Below are positions 14,001 through 22,849 of a DNA stretch of 52,217 nt, piece by piece. Position 1 is the first letter of the stretch; the number at the start of each line of letters is the position of its first letter. The position numbers were made by a program, and so were the translations under genes. The stretch lies in the NCBI RefSeq assembly GCF_013387485.1, contig NZ_JABBXB010000017.1:1-52217 (forward strand), written 5' to 3'. The notes beneath the pieces are model-generated. The model did no database searches. It saw only the letters and a list, made by a program, of their open reading frames with translations, and was not told the origin of the DNA. This DNA comes from Stenotrophomonas sp. SAM-B (GTDB taxonomy: Bacteria; Pseudomonadota; Gammaproteobacteria; Xanthomonadales; Xanthomonadaceae).

Positions 14001-15842
14001 ATGCAGGGCGAACAACGCGCACGCACCATATTCCTGTTGTTGTGGACGCTGGTCACCGCCGTCAAATTGGTGGTGGCCGCACGTCTGCCCTTGTTCGTGG
14101 ACGAAGCCTTCTACTGGCAGGAAGGCCAGCATCTGGCCGCGGCCTATTCGGACCTGCCCGGGCTGACCGCATGGCTGGCACGCCTGGGCGTGGAAGTGGG
14201 CGGCAACCATGTGCTCGCGCTGCGCCTGCCGTTCCTGGCGATCGGTGCGTGGCTGCCATGGCTGGTCTCGCGGATCGCCACGCGCTGGTTCGGTGCGGTG
14301 GCCGGCTGGCAGGCCGGCAGCCTGACGTTGTTGATGCCGCTGTCGGCCACGCTGGGCATGCTGGCCGTGCCGGATGTGCCGATGGCGCTGGCCGCGGTGC
14401 TGTGCCTGGATGCCGGCGCGCGCCTGCTGCGCAGTGTCGATGCGGCGGCGGCAGTGAAGCTGGCCGCTGGCCTGGCGATCGGCGCGCTCAGCCATTACCG
14501 CTTCATCGGCGTGATCGTGGTCGGCTTCATCGCGCTGCTGGTGCTGCCGCAGGGCCGGCGCATGCTGCGCGATCCGCGCGTGTGGGTCGCATTGGCTGTG
14601 GGCGTGCTGGCGTGGTTGCCGCTGCTGTCGTGGAATGCCGACAACCATGATGCGGGCCTGAAATTCCAGGTGGTCGAGCGCCACCCGTGGGCGTTCGAAT
14701 GGAGCGGGCTGTGGTTCCTGGTGATCCAGCCGATGCTGGTCACCCCGATCCTGTGCATCGCGATGTGGAAGGTGGCCCTGGCCGGTACCCGCTCGGGCGG
14801 TGGCGCGCGCGCGCAATGGCGCTACTTCGGCCTGATCGGCGCGGTATCGACGCTGTCCATCTTCGGCCTGGGCTTCTTCACCGATGTGGAGCGCATCAGT
14901 TTCCACTGGCCGCTGCCGGGTTACCTCGCGCTGCTGATCGCGGTGCCGGTAGTGCTCAACGGCTGGCCGCGCTGGCTGCGCCGCACCGGCTGGTGGTTGG
15001 CCGGTGCCGGGCTCGCCCTGGCCTTCGGCTACTACCTGATGGTCTCCATTCCGAGCGTGCGCGAGCAGTTGGCGGGCTACAAGTATTACCCGCGCAACTT
15101 CGCCGGCTGGGAACCGCTGGCCGGCGCGGTACGCGAAGAACTGAAACGCATGCCGCCCGGTACGCGCGTGCTGGCCGGCAACTTCAAGGTCGGCGCGGAA
15201 CTGGGCTTCCAGCTGCGCGATCCCTCGATCGAGGTGCTGCGCCATCCGTTGAACGACAAGCATGGCCGCAGCGCACAGCTCGGCCTGTGGGGATTGCTGC
15301 ACGACGGCCAGCGCGATACGCCGATGCTGCTGGTGCTCTCGCCCAGCGATCAACGCTATCGCGATCTGCTGGAGCGGTACCACGCGGTCTGCGAGCAGGT
15401 GGGGCCGCTGCCGCCGCCGCGCGTGGTCAGCAACGATCACGGCTACCAGCGCTTCCTGCTTTTCAGGCTGCCGGCCGAGCGCGCCGAAGGGCCGTGCGTG
15501 ACCCCGGCGATGGCCTGGGTGGATACGCCGCAGCCCGGCGCCGCAGTCGGCGACCCACTCGAGGTGCGTGGCTGGGCCTTCAAGGATGGCGTCGGCATCG
15601 ACCGGGTCGAGCTGCTGATCGATGGCATGCCGGTCGGCGATGCGGTCTATGGGCGCGCGTATGACATCACCGGTGCCTGGAAGATCTCCACCGATCCGCA
15701 GCACCCCGACGTGGCCTTCGATGCCACGCTGAAGACCGACCACCTCGCGCCCGGCCGCCACTGGCTGGGCATGACGCTGCACGGCAAGGACGGCAGCGTG
15801 GAGCAGTGGCAGGAACAGGCCTTCACCGTCCCCGCGCGCTGA
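14001..15842 (+). CDS. GT39-type membrane glycosyltransferase with C-terminal Ig-like domain
   Basis: This 613-residue inner-membrane protein has about ten helices. The first loop FVDEAFYWQEGQHLA contains the DEAxYW motif of ArnT/PMT-type (GT-C) enzymes, which use polyprenyl-phosphate sugars. After the last membrane helix (about residue 345) comes a periplasmic part. Its final ~110 residues (from WVDTPQPGAAVGDPLEVRGW) read as a beta-sandwich module of the kind seen in Ig-like or carbohydrate-binding domains. Donor and acceptor are unknown. It is divergent from moxR and 16 bp ahead of another membrane protein gene, with which it probably forms an operon. Confidence 0.8.
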   Translation: MQGEQRARTIFLLLWTLVTAVKLVVAARLPLFVDEAFYWQEGQHLAAAYSDLPGLTAWLARLGVEVGGNHVLALRLPFLAIGAWLPWLVSRIATRWFGAVAGWQAGSLTLLMPLSATLGMLAVPDVPMALAAVLCLDAGARLLRSVDAAAAVKLAAGLAIGALSHYRFIGVIVVGFIALLVLPQGRRMLRDPRVWVALAVGVLAWLPLLSWNADNHDAGLKFQVVERHPWAFEWSGLWFLVIQPMLVTPILCIAMWKVALAGTRSGGGARAQWRYFGLIGAVSTLSIFGLGFFTDVERISFHWPLPGYLALLIAVPVVLNGWPRWLRRTGWWLAGAGLALAFGYYLMVSIPSVREQLAGYKYYPRNFAGWEPLAGAVREELKRMPPGTRVLAGNFKVGAELGFQLRDPSIEVLRHPLNDKHGRSAQLGLWGLLHDGQRDTPMLLVLSPSDQRYRDLLERYHAVCEQVGPLPPPRVVSNDHGYQRFLLFRLPAERAEGPCVTPAMAWVDTPQPGAAVGDPLEVRGWAFKDGVGIDRVELLIDGMPVGDAVYGRAYDITGAWKISTDPQHPDVAFDATLKTDHLAPGRHWLGMTLHGKDGSVEQWQEQAFTVPAR

Positions 15843-15858
15843 GCGCACGTGCTCTTCC

Positions 15859-17568
15859 ATGGATGACACCCTCATGCGCAATGCGCCGCAGGAATCTGCC
15901 CCCTTGTCTGCTGCCCACGCGCCTGCCGCGAAGGTGTCGCCCGTGCTGACGCGCCTGCTGTGGTGCGCGGTGGCGGCCGTCGTCGGGGTGGGCCTCGCGG
16001 CCATGGCCTGGCTCTCGCCGCGCGTGCTGTACGCCGATCCATGGCGCTTCACCCAGAAGCTGCTGGAAATGCCATGGCCGTCCAACGTGCTGGTATCGGA
16101 CAACGGTCACCGCGAAATCCTGCCGAACCTGGTGCGCTACGCCGAGCTGTGCTGGCTGCACGGCAATCAATGGCTGCAGATCGGCACCGGGATGGTGTTG
16201 GCGCTGGCGACGGTGTGGCTGCTGGCCCGCATCCTCAAGGCCGATGCGCTGGCGCCGTCGGTGTGCGCCGCGGCAACCCTGGTCGGCGTGTTGTCGATCT
16301 TCTGGCTGGGCAGCCAGCGCGCGCTGACCCATGGCAACGAGTCCGTGCATGCCTACCTGATCACCGTCGCGCTGATGGCCGGTGTCGCCCTGCTGCTGCG
16401 TGGGGATCGCCGCGGTGCGGTGCTGGCCGCCGTGTGTGGCGTGGCGGCGACGTTCTCCTTCGGCAGTGGCGTGGCGGTGTTCGTCGGGCTGGCCGCGGTG
16501 CTGGCGGTGCGTCGTGCACCGGTGTCGCACTGGCTGCCCTTGATCGCCGGGCTGTTCGTGGCCGTTGGCCTGCACCTGGGCATGGGGCGCACGGGCATGC
16601 CTTCGCAGATGGGGTTGATGCCGTTGGCACAACTGGACGTGCTGCTGCGCTGGCTCGCCTCGCCCTTCATCTATCTGGCGTGGCCGGCACTGGATCCGGC
16701 GGCGGCCCAGCAGCTGCCGTTCGCGCCGGTGCGCAGTGCGGTGCATGCCGTGGCGAGCGCGTACCAGTCGCTGTTCGGACCGGTGATGACCTCGCGCTGG
16801 CCGCATCTGCTGATCGGCGCGGCCGGTGTGGTCGGCCTGCTTGGCATGACCTGGCGCAGCGGGCAGCGCGGGCGCAGCGCCGGGGCAGGGGAATCCGTCG
16901 CGCTGGCGATGGCCTGGTTCGGCCTCGCCGTGGGGGGGCTGGTCGCCCTCAGCCGCTGGTCCTATTTCGCCGACTTCCCCGCCCAGTTGGCCGCGCCGCG
17001 CTATGTGCCCTGGTCGTGGCTGTTCTGGTCCGGTCTGCTGCTGTGGACGCTCGTGCGCGTTGGCCCGCGCCGTCCCCGCGTGGTGGCTTGGGCGGCGCTG
17101 CTGCTGGCCGTGGCGGCCCTGCCGAGTACGGCATGGATGGCCTACCTGGGCGCCAGCATGCAGCGCGTGGCCAGCATGACCGCCACGGCCGCGGCGGCCG
17201 GCGTGGTCGATCCGGACCAGACCCATGGCGAGAGCGTGCCCGCCGAAGTGCAGGCCGCGCTGCCCAGCCTGCGTGCGCACGGCAGCGCGATGTTCGCCTG
17301 GCCGGAAACCCTTCATCTGCAGGGAGAGCGAACGGCGTCAACGGCCGTGGCCGTCCCGATCCGCGATGTGTCCCTGGTGGCCGTGCGCAACACGCTCGGT
17401 GGCACGGCGTGGCGCATCGACTTCACTGCGCAGAGCAGGGCGCCGCGGCTGGTCCTGCACTGTGCGGGACGGCCGGTGGGCCTGGCCATGCCCGTGGCCG
17501 GGCGCTGGGTCGGCTGGGCGACCGGCGACCTCGATGCGGGCTGCCTGCAGGCGCTGCAGCTGCGCTGA
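15859..17568 (+). CDS. Large polytopic membrane protein, function unknown
   Basis: This 569-residue protein has roughly ten hydrophobic helices between residues 30 and 435, then a soluble tail of about 130 residues with beta-strand character (TAVAVPIRDVSLVAVRN, WRIDFTAQSRAPRLVLHC). The topology resembles GT-C glycosyltransferases and O-antigen-type polytopic proteins, but the DEAxYW motif is absent. An early loop contains SDNGHREILPNLVRYAELCW, which could be an active-site loop. I do not recognise the family with certainty. It follows the GT39 gene by 16 bp and probably works with it. It ends 3 bp before the convergent maf gene. Confidence 0.65.
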   Translation: MDDTLMRNAPQESAPLSAAHAPAAKVSPVLTRLLWCAVAAVVGVGLAAMAWLSPRVLYADPWRFTQKLLEMPWPSNVLVSDNGHREILPNLVRYAELCWLHGNQWLQIGTGMVLALATVWLLARILKADALAPSVCAAATLVGVLSIFWLGSQRALTHGNESVHAYLITVALMAGVALLLRGDRRGAVLAAVCGVAATFSFGSGVAVFVGLAAVLAVRRAPVSHWLPLIAGLFVAVGLHLGMGRTGMPSQMGLMPLAQLDVLLRWLASPFIYLAWPALDPAAAQQLPFAPVRSAVHAVASAYQSLFGPVMTSRWPHLLIGAAGVVGLLGMTWRSGQRGRSAGAGESVALAMAWFGLAVGGLVALSRWSYFADFPAQLAAPRYVPWSWLFWSGLLLWTLVRVGPRRPRVVAWAALLLAVAALPSTAWMAYLGASMQRVASMTATAAAAGVVDPDQTHGESVPAEVQAALPSLRAHGSAMFAWPETLHLQGERTASTAVAVPIRDVSLVAVRNTLGGTAWRIDFTAQSRAPRLVLHCAGRPVGLAMPVAGRWVGWATGDLDAGCLQALQLR

Positions 17569-17571
17569 GGC

Positions 17572-18144
17572 TCAGGGCAGGGTGTAGCCGGCCTGGCGCA
17601 GCAGTTGGCTCAGCGCGATCAACGGCAACCCGATCAGGGCGGTCGGGTCGCGGTTCTCGATCGCCTCGAACAAGGTGATGCCCAGGCCCTCGCACTTGAA
17701 GCTGCCGGCGCAGTCCAGCGGCTGCTCGGCGGCCACGTAGCGGGCGATCTCGGCCGCGCCCAGGGCCCGGAAGTGGACCCGGGTCAGGTCACAGGTCTCC
17801 AGCGCCTCGCCATCGCGCACTAGGCTCACCGCGGTGTGGAACTCCACCACCTGCCCGGACATCGCGGCCAGCTGCGCGTGGGCAGCGTCGACCGTGCCCG
17901 GCTTGCCCAGCGGGGCGCCGTTCAGTTCCGCGACCTGGTCCGAGCCGATCACCCAGCGGCCGGGGTGGATCCGGGCCACCGCCTCGGCCTTGGCCCGCGC
18001 CAGGCGCACCGCTACGGCGCGTGGGGCCTCGCCGGCGGCGGGCGTCTCATCCACCTCGGGGCGGGCGGTCTCCAGGGGCAGGCCGAGCCGCTCCAGCAGG
18101 TCGCGGCGGTAGCGGGAAGTGGAGGCAAGCAGCAGTGGGGTCAT
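17572..18144 (-). CDS. Maf/YceF family nucleotide pyrophosphatase
   Basis: The 190-residue product is Maf-type. LLLASTSRYRRDLLERLGL is the nucleotide-binding N-terminus, EVDET the metal motif, GSDQV the catalytic segment (S-D-Q), and KPGTVDAAHAQLAAMSGQ the conserved KP helix. SDQ rather than SDT, together with position next to yceD-rpmF, indicates the YceF (m7GTP pyrophosphatase) subtype. These enzymes remove modified nucleotides from the pool. It is transcribed away from yceD-rpmF, unlike many genomes where it precedes them on a separate strand or transcript. Confidence 0.9.
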   Translation of the reverse strand: MTPLLLASTSRYRRDLLERLGLPLETARPEVDETPAAGEAPRAVAVRLARAKAEAVARIHPGRWVIGSDQVAELNGAPLGKPGTVDAAHAQLAAMSGQVVEFHTAVSLVRDGEALETCDLTRVHFRALGAAEIARYVAAEQPLDCAGSFKCEGLGITLFEAIENRDPTALIGLPLIALSQLLRQAGYTLP

Positions 18145-18219
18145 GCGACAATACCGGGGACGGAAGGCCGGCAGTCTGGGCCCTTGGGGCGGGGATCGGC
18201 AACCTGACTGCGCAGGTAT

Positions 18220-18248
18220 TTGACAGCAGCCCGGACGATCCTTAACAT
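18220..18248 (+). promoter_or_regulatory. Strong sigma-70 promoter for yceD-rpmF
   Basis: A perfect TTGACA (18220-18225), a 17-bp spacer and TAACAT (18243-18248) lie just ahead of yceD. The predicted start near 18255 is only about 4 bases before the ATG, which would make the message almost leaderless. Confidence 0.75.
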
Positions 18249-18258
18249 TCAGCGGCTT

Positions 18259-18768
18259 ATGTCCGCAAACGTGCCCGAAATGCTGGATGCTTGGCGGATG
18301 GTCGCAGCACGCAGGTGCTTCGACGGCCAGGTGGATCTAGCGGAATTGACCCGCCTCCAGGGCCTTGTCGCCGATACCGAAGGAACGTGCACCTATGCAC
18401 TGGAATTCGCGCACGACGACATCCTGCAGGTATCCTATGTTGAACTGTCCATCGACACCGCGCTGCCGCTGATCTGTCAGCGCAGCCTGCAGCGTTTCCT
18501 GTTGCCGGTTTCGATGGTGCAGCGGCTCGGCCTGATCCGCAGCGAAGAGGAAGAGTCCTCGCTGCCGGAAGGCTGGGAACCGTGGCTGGTGCCGGAAGAC
18601 GGCATGCTGCGACCGCTGGAACTGGTCGAGGACGAACTCGTCCTGGCCGTGCCCGTCGTGCCGCTGTCTCCCGATGGTGAGGCCGTGGACAAGGACTGGG
18701 CACCGACCGAAGAAGAAATCAGCAAGGCCAATCCGTTCGCGGCATTGGCGGCACTGAAAAAACAATAG
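18259..18768 (+). CDS. yceD: YceD/DUF177 family protein (23S rRNA accumulation protein)
   Basis: The 169-residue product is a DUF177 protein. It starts MSANVPEMLDAWRMVAARR and carries CTYALEFAHDDILQVSYVEL and ICQRSLQRFLLPV, the conserved ICQRCL-like segment with Ser in place of Cys. An acidic region follows (VEDELVLAVPVVPL) and it ends NPFAALAALKK, the standard C-terminus. E. coli YceD is needed for normal 23S rRNA levels. It is followed 108 bp later by rpmF, its usual partner. A near-consensus promoter sits directly upstream. Confidence 0.9.
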   Translation: MSANVPEMLDAWRMVAARRCFDGQVDLAELTRLQGLVADTEGTCTYALEFAHDDILQVSYVELSIDTALPLICQRSLQRFLLPVSMVQRLGLIRSEEEESSLPEGWEPWLVPEDGMLRPLELVEDELVLAVPVVPLSPDGEAVDKDWAPTEEEISKANPFAALAALKKQ

Positions 18769-18876
18769 CAGCCGGATTGTCGTCGGCGGCTGCGGCGAAA
18801 GCGAAAACTGTGCTGGGCGCTGGCGTCCTGCGCGACGATACGACGAAGCAAAACGAACCGAGTTTGGAGCAATCCC

Positions 18877-19074
18877 ATGGCTGTGCAGAAATCCCGTGTC
18901 ACCCCGTCCCGCCGCGGTATGCGCCGTGCGCATGACGCCCTGAGCGCCAAGCAGCTGTCCACCGATCCGACCACCGGTGAAGTGCATCTGCGTCATCACA
19001 TCACCGCTGACGGTTTCTACCGCGGCAAGAAGGTGATCACGACCAAGTCGAACTCGGCCGTCGAAGAAGATTGA
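18877..19074 (+). CDS. rpmF: 50S ribosomal protein L32
   Basis: The 65-residue product is L32. The start [20 protein letters not shown] is the universal N-terminus, and the C-terminal half reads [16 protein letters not shown]. No zinc cysteines are present, as in the Cys-less L32 of many proteobacteria. It lies between yceD and fabH, as usual, but plsX is missing from between rpmF and fabH. TTGGAGCAATCCC precedes the ATG as ribosome binding site. A strong hairpin follows. Confidence 0.96.
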   Translation: MAVQKSRVTPSRRGMRRAHDALSAKQLSTDPTTGEVHLRHHITADGFYRGKKVITTKSNSAVEED

Positions 19075-19080
19075 TTTGTG

Positions 19081-19113
19081 AAGGCCGCTGCCCGGTCGGG
19101 CGGCGGCCTTTAC
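19081..19113 (+). terminator. Hairpin terminator after rpmF
   Basis: AAGGCCGCTGCCCG (19081-19094) pairs with CGGGCGGCGGCCTT (19097-19110) with a single G-T wobble and a 2-nt spacer. The following T-run is short (TTTA), so partial read-through to fabH is likely. Confidence 0.65.
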
Positions 19114-19124
19114 CCCATTCTTCC

Positions 19125-19146
19125 CGATCACCCCATTTGGTGATCG
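19125..19146 (+). promoter_or_regulatory. Hairpin just upstream of fabH
   Basis: CGATCACC (19125-19132) and GGTGATCG (19139-19146) form a perfect 8-bp dyad, ending 16 bases before the fabH ATG. It may be an operator or a leader hairpin; no known regulator consensus was recognised. Confidence 0.35.
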
Positions 19147-19162
19147 TGCTACAGGACATGTA

Positions 19163-20140
19163 ATGAGCAAGCGGATCTACTCGAGGATCGCGGGCACTGG
19201 TAGTTATTTGCCCGAAAAAGTGTTGACCAACCAGGATCTGGAGAAAATGGTCGACACCAGCGATGAGTGGATTCAATCGCGTACGGGGATTCGCGAACGG
19301 CACATTGCGGCCGAAGGCGAGACCACCAGCGACCTCGGCTACCACGCCGCGGTACGTGCGCTTGAAGCGGCCGGTATCGACGCTTCGCAGCTCGACATGA
19401 TCGTGGTGGGTACCACCACGCCTGACCTGATTTTCCCGTCCACCGCGTGCCTGATCCAGGCCAAGCTCGGTGCGACCGGCTGCCCCGCCTTCGACGTCAA
19501 CGCCGCCTGTTCGGGCTTCGTGTTCGCGTTGAGCGTGGCCGACAAATTCATCCGCTCCGGTGATGCACGCCACGTGCTGGTCATCGGTGCAGAAACCCTG
19601 ACCCGTATCGTCGACTGGACCGAGCGCACCACCTGCGTGCTGTTCGGCGATGGCGCGGGCGCCGTCGTGCTCAAGGCCGACGAAGACACCGGCATCCTCA
19701 GCACCCACCTGCATTCGGATGGCAGCAAGAAAGAGCTGCTGTGGAACCCGGTCGGCGTCTCGGCTGGCTTCGGCGAGGGCGAGAATGCCCGCGGCGCGAT
19801 CCTGATGAAGGGCAACGACGTGTTCAAGTACGCCGTCAAGGCGCTGGACTCGGTCGTCGACGAAACCCTGGAAGCCAACGCGCTGACCAAGGACGACCTG
19901 GACTGGCTGATCCCGCACCAGGCCAACCTGCGCATCATCGAAGCCACCGCCAAGCGTCTGGACATGTCCATGGACCAGGTCGTGGTGACGGTGGACAAGC
20001 ACGGCAACACCTCCTCGGCCTCGGTGCCGATGGCGCTGGATCACGCGGTCCGCTCCGGCCGCGTCGAACGTGGCCAGCTGCTGCTGCTGGAAGCCTTCGG
20101 CGGCGGCTTCACGTGGGGTTCTGCTCTGCTGCGTTATTGA
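19163..20140 (+). CDS. fabH: Beta-ketoacyl-ACP synthase III
   Basis: FabH starts type II fatty-acid synthesis by condensing acetyl-CoA with malonyl-ACP. The 325-residue length is typical. The catalytic triad is visible: C116 in [14 protein letters not shown], His in IPHQANLRI (about 252) and Asn in [13 protein letters not shown] (about 282). The start [17 protein letters not shown] is the standard N-terminus. It opens the fab cluster after rpmF. No plsX gene precedes it, unlike E. coli. Confidence 0.96.
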   Translation: MSKRIYSRIAGTGSYLPEKVLTNQDLEKMVDTSDEWIQSRTGIRERHIAAEGETTSDLGYHAAVRALEAAGIDASQLDMIVVGTTTPDLIFPSTACLIQAKLGATGCPAFDVNAACSGFVFALSVADKFIRSGDARHVLVIGAETLTRIVDWTERTTCVLFGDGAGAVVLKADEDTGILSTHLHSDGSKKELLWNPVGVSAGFGEGENARGAILMKGNDVFKYAVKALDSVVDETLEANALTKDDLDWLIPHQANLRIIEATAKRLDMSMDQVVVTVDKHGNTSSASVPMALDHAVRSGRVERGQLLLLEAFGGGFTWGSALLRY

Positions 20141-20173
20141 TAGCGTCAGTTACGACAACGTGACGCTGTCGTT

Positions 20174-20194
20174 ACGGCCCCATTACGGGGCCGT
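20174..20194 (+). terminator. Hairpin between fabH and the kinase-like gene
   Basis: ACGGCCCC (20174-20181), loop ATTAC and GGGGCCGT (20187-20194) make a perfect stem. There is no proper T-run. It could attenuate read-through or stabilise the fabH message end. Confidence 0.4.
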
Positions 20195-20215
20195 ATGCAT
20201 TTCAGGAGAACTGTC

Positions 20216-20998
20216 ATGGTTGAGCCCATCGTCATTGAAGGGCAGCGCGCCTGGCTGAAGCAGTACGGCGAAGGAAGCCGCGTGGTCGCGCTGGGCCTGC
20301 TGAACTTCATCGCCCGCCGCTTCCAGCTCGATGCCCTGCGCCCGCCGCCGCACCGTGGCGGCGACGCCGCCCGCGAAACCGAAGCCCGCCGCCTGTCCGA
20401 ACTGCAGGCCCAGGGCGTCAACGTCCCCAGCGTGATCGGCAGCGGCCACGCGGCCCTGGTGCTGGGCGACAACGGCTCCTCGTTCAACACCTGCCTGCGC
20501 GAAGCCGACGACGCCGGTCGCGACCGCCTCGTGTCCGCGGCCATGCATGCGATCGCCCAGGCGCACAGCAAGGGCGCCTATTTCGGCCAGCCTCTGCCGC
20601 GCAACCTCACCTGGGATGGCAGCGCCATCGGCTTCATCGATTTCGAGGAAGACCCCCTGGAAGTCATGGACCTCGCCCAGGCCCAGGCCCGCGACTGGCT
20701 GATGTTCGGCTACGGCGTCGCCAAGTACTACGAGGACCGCCCGCAGCAGCTCCAGACCCTCATGGCCCAGGCCATGGACGGCGCCGAAGCCCCGGTCCTC
20801 GCGCATGCCCACGACGTCACCGGCCGCCTGCAGGGCCTGGCCCGCGCCAGCCTGAAGATGGGCCGCTCCGCCCGCGCGCTGGCCCACTCCATCCTGATCG
20901 TCCACGGCGCCACCACGCTGGGCGTGCTGATGGTCGTGGCCCTCTGCTTCGATTTCTTCACCGACGGCGACCTGGACATCCTCCAGCTGTTTACCTGA
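20216..20998 (+). CDS. Kinase-fold (RIO/BUD32-like) membrane-anchored protein, catalytic Asp missing
   Basis: This 260-residue protein keeps the order of an LPS/RIO-like kinase fold. It has a Gly/Ser segment (VIGSGHAALVLGDNGSSFN), a catalytic-loop region AQAHSKGAYFGQPLPRNLTW and a DFG-like FIDFEEDP. In related proteins the loop reads HxDxxxxN; here the position of the Asp appears to be Gln (GQPLPRN), so it may be a pseudokinase. A membrane helix (ILIVHGATTLGVLMVVALCF) lies near the C-terminus. The ATG follows CAGGAGAA. It sits between fabH and fabD, an unusual place for such a gene; a regulatory role in lipid or LPS synthesis is speculation. Confidence 0.7.
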   Translation: MVEPIVIEGQRAWLKQYGEGSRVVALGLLNFIARRFQLDALRPPPHRGGDAARETEARRLSELQAQGVNVPSVIGSGHAALVLGDNGSSFNTCLREADDAGRDRLVSAAMHAIAQAHSKGAYFGQPLPRNLTWDGSAIGFIDFEEDPLEVMDLAQAQARDWLMFGYGVAKYYEDRPQQLQTLMAQAMDGAEAPVLAHAHDVTGRLQGLARASLKMGRSARALAHSILIVHGATTLGVLMVVALCFDFFTDGDLDILQLFT

Positions 20999-21086
20999 CG
21001 AAGGGCCCGACATACGCGGCAGTACAGACGAAGGGCGACGTTCCCCTTTATCATTCGCCGTTCGATTTTTGCAGGCGGATGATCGC

Positions 21087-22031
21087 GTGACCGATACCAA
21101 TCTCGCATTCGTGTTCCCGGGCCAGGGCTCGCAGTCGCTGGGCATGCTGGCCGAACTGGCCGAGCTGCACCCGCAGATCCGCGAGGCCTTCACCGAAGCC
21201 TCCGACGGCGCCGGTGTCGACCTGTGGGCGCTGTCGCAGGGCGGTCCCGAGGAAATGCTCAACCGCACCGAATACACCCAGCCGGCCCTGCTCGCGGCCA
21301 GCATCGGCGTGTGGCGCGCCTGGAACGCCGTGGGTGGCGTCCAGCCGGCCGTGCTGGCCGGCCACAGCCTCGGCGAATACACCGCCCTGGTGGCCGCCGG
21401 CGCGCTGACCCTGCGTGACGGCGCACACCTCGTGCGCCTGCGCGGGCAGCTGATGCAGGAAGCCGCCCCGACCGGCGTCGGCGCCATGGCCGCCGTGCTC
21501 GGCGCCGAAGACGCCCTGGTCGTGGAGGTCTGCGAGCAGGCCGCCGGCAGCCAGGTCGTGGTGCCCGCCAATTACAACTCGCCCGGCCAGATCGTCATCG
21601 GTGGCGACGCTGCCGCCGTGGACCGCGCGCTCGCCCTGCTGGCCGAGAAGGGCGTCCGCAAGGCCGTCAAGCTCGCCGTCAGCGTGCCCTCGCACACCCC
21701 GCTGATGCGCGAAGCCGCCAACCGCCTGGCGGAAACCATGGCTGGCCTGGACTGGCGCGCTCCGGCGCTGCCGGTGGTGCAGAACGTGGATGCCCGCGTG
21801 CATGACGGCGTCGACGCCATCCGCCAGGCGCTGGTGCAGCAGCTCTACCTGCCCGTCCAGTGGACCGGCTGCGTGCAGGCCCTGGCCGGCCGTGGCGTCA
21901 CCCGCGTGGCCGAATGCGGCCCGGGCAAGGTGCTGAGCGGATTGATCAAGCGCATCGACAAATCGCTGGACGCGCGCACACTGTCCACGCCCGCCGATTT
22001 CGAGACGGCCCGCGAGACCTGGGCCGCCTGA
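21087..22031 (+). CDS. fabD: Malonyl-CoA:ACP transacylase
   Basis: FabD loads malonate from CoA onto ACP. The 314-residue product has FVFPGQGSQSLGML at the N-terminus, the nucleophile S94 in AGHSLGEYTALVAAG, a conserved Arg in LRGQLMQEA, and the catalytic His in VPSHTPLM (about 200). The GTG start at 21087 (VTDTNLAFVFPG) matches the family N-terminus and has AGGCGGA upstream; a TTG six codons earlier is less likely. It follows the kinase-like gene and precedes fabG. Confidence 0.95.
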   Translation: MTDTNLAFVFPGQGSQSLGMLAELAELHPQIREAFTEASDGAGVDLWALSQGGPEEMLNRTEYTQPALLAASIGVWRAWNAVGGVQPAVLAGHSLGEYTALVAAGALTLRDGAHLVRLRGQLMQEAAPTGVGAMAAVLGAEDALVVEVCEQAAGSQVVVPANYNSPGQIVIGGDAAAVDRALALLAEKGVRKAVKLAVSVPSHTPLMREAANRLAETMAGLDWRAPALPVVQNVDARVHDGVDAIRQALVQQLYLPVQWTGCVQALAGRGVTRVAECGPGKVLSGLIKRIDKSLDARTLSTPADFETARETWAA

Positions 22032-22105
22032 TGTCTTCCGATCGCGTCCATGCTGGAATGGCTTCGTGCCAGGCCGGCCGGACCGGTCCCGTTTGAGGAA
22101 ATGAG

Positions 22106-22849
22106 ATGAGCAAGCCCCTTCAGGGTGAAATCGCACTGGTCACCGGCGCCAGCCGGGGTATCGGTGCCGCGATCGCCGACGCACTGGCCGCGCAGGGCGC
22201 GACCGTCATCGGTACCGCCACCACCGACGCCGGTGCCGCCGCCATCGGCGAACGCCTGGCCGCCGTGGGTGGCCACGGCCGCGCGCTGAACGTCACCGAC
22301 GCCGCTGCGCTCGAGGCCGTCCTCGACGGTATCGCCAAGGAATTCGGCGCCATCAGCATCCTGGTCAACAACGCCGGCATCACCCGCGACAACCTGTTGC
22401 TGCGGATGAAGGAAGAAGACTGGCAGGCGATCCTGGACACCAACCTGACCAGCGTCTTCCGCACCTCCAAGGCCGTCATCCGCGGCATGATGAAGGCGCG
22501 CAAGGGCCGCATCATCAACATCGCCTCGGTGATCGGCGTGACCGGCAATGCCGGCCAGGCCAACTACGCCGCGGCCAAGGCCGGCATCATTGCCTTCTCC
22601 AAGTCGCTGGCCAAGGAAATCGGCTCGCGCGGGATCACCGTCAACGTGGTCGCGCCGGGCTTCATCGATACCGACATGACCAAGTCCCTGCCGGAAGAGC
22701 AGCGCGCCGGCCTGGTCAAGTCGATCGCCCTGGAGCGGCTCGGCGAGCCGTCCGATATCGCCAACGCGGTGGCGTTCCTGGCCGGTCCTTCGGCCAGCTA
22801 CATCACCGGCGAAACCCTCCATGTGAACGGCGGCATGTACATGCCGTAA
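22106..22849 (+). CDS. fabG: 3-oxoacyl-ACP reductase
   Basis: FabG reduces beta-ketoacyl-ACP with NADPH. The 247-residue SDR has TGASRGIG (residues 13-20), NNAGITRDNLLLRM (FabG-specific), the catalytic Ser-Tyr-Lys in NIASVIGVTGNAGQANYAAAK, and VAPGFIDTDMT. The terminal HVNGGMYMP is the standard FabG end. A GAGGAAATGAG region supplies the ribosome binding site. It sits between fabD and acpP in the classical order. Confidence 0.96.
   Translation: MSKPLQGEIALVTGASRGIGAAIADALAAQGATVIGTATTDAGAAAIGERLAAVGGHGRALNVTDAAALEAVLDGIAKEFGAISILVNNAGITRDNLLLRMKEEDWQAILDTNLTSVFRTSKAVIRGMMKARKGRIINIASVIGVTGNAGQANYAAAKAGIIAFSKSLAKEIGSRGITVNVVAPGFIDTDMTKSLPEEQRAGLVKSIALERLGEPSDIANAVAFLAGPSASYITGETLHVNGGMYMP

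Noticed and set aside
12849..16103. Minus-strand open frame of 1084 codons
   Set aside because: It runs antisense through the GT39 gene and out of frame through moxR and DUF58. Its product is a low-complexity Arg/Ala/His/Gln string, the usual by-product of GC-rich codon bias.
20138..20170. Imperfect inverted repeat GATAGCGTCA/TGACGCTGTC after fabH
   Set aside because: Arms of 10 bp with one mismatch and a 12-nt loop are weak and without T-run; not counted as terminator or operator.
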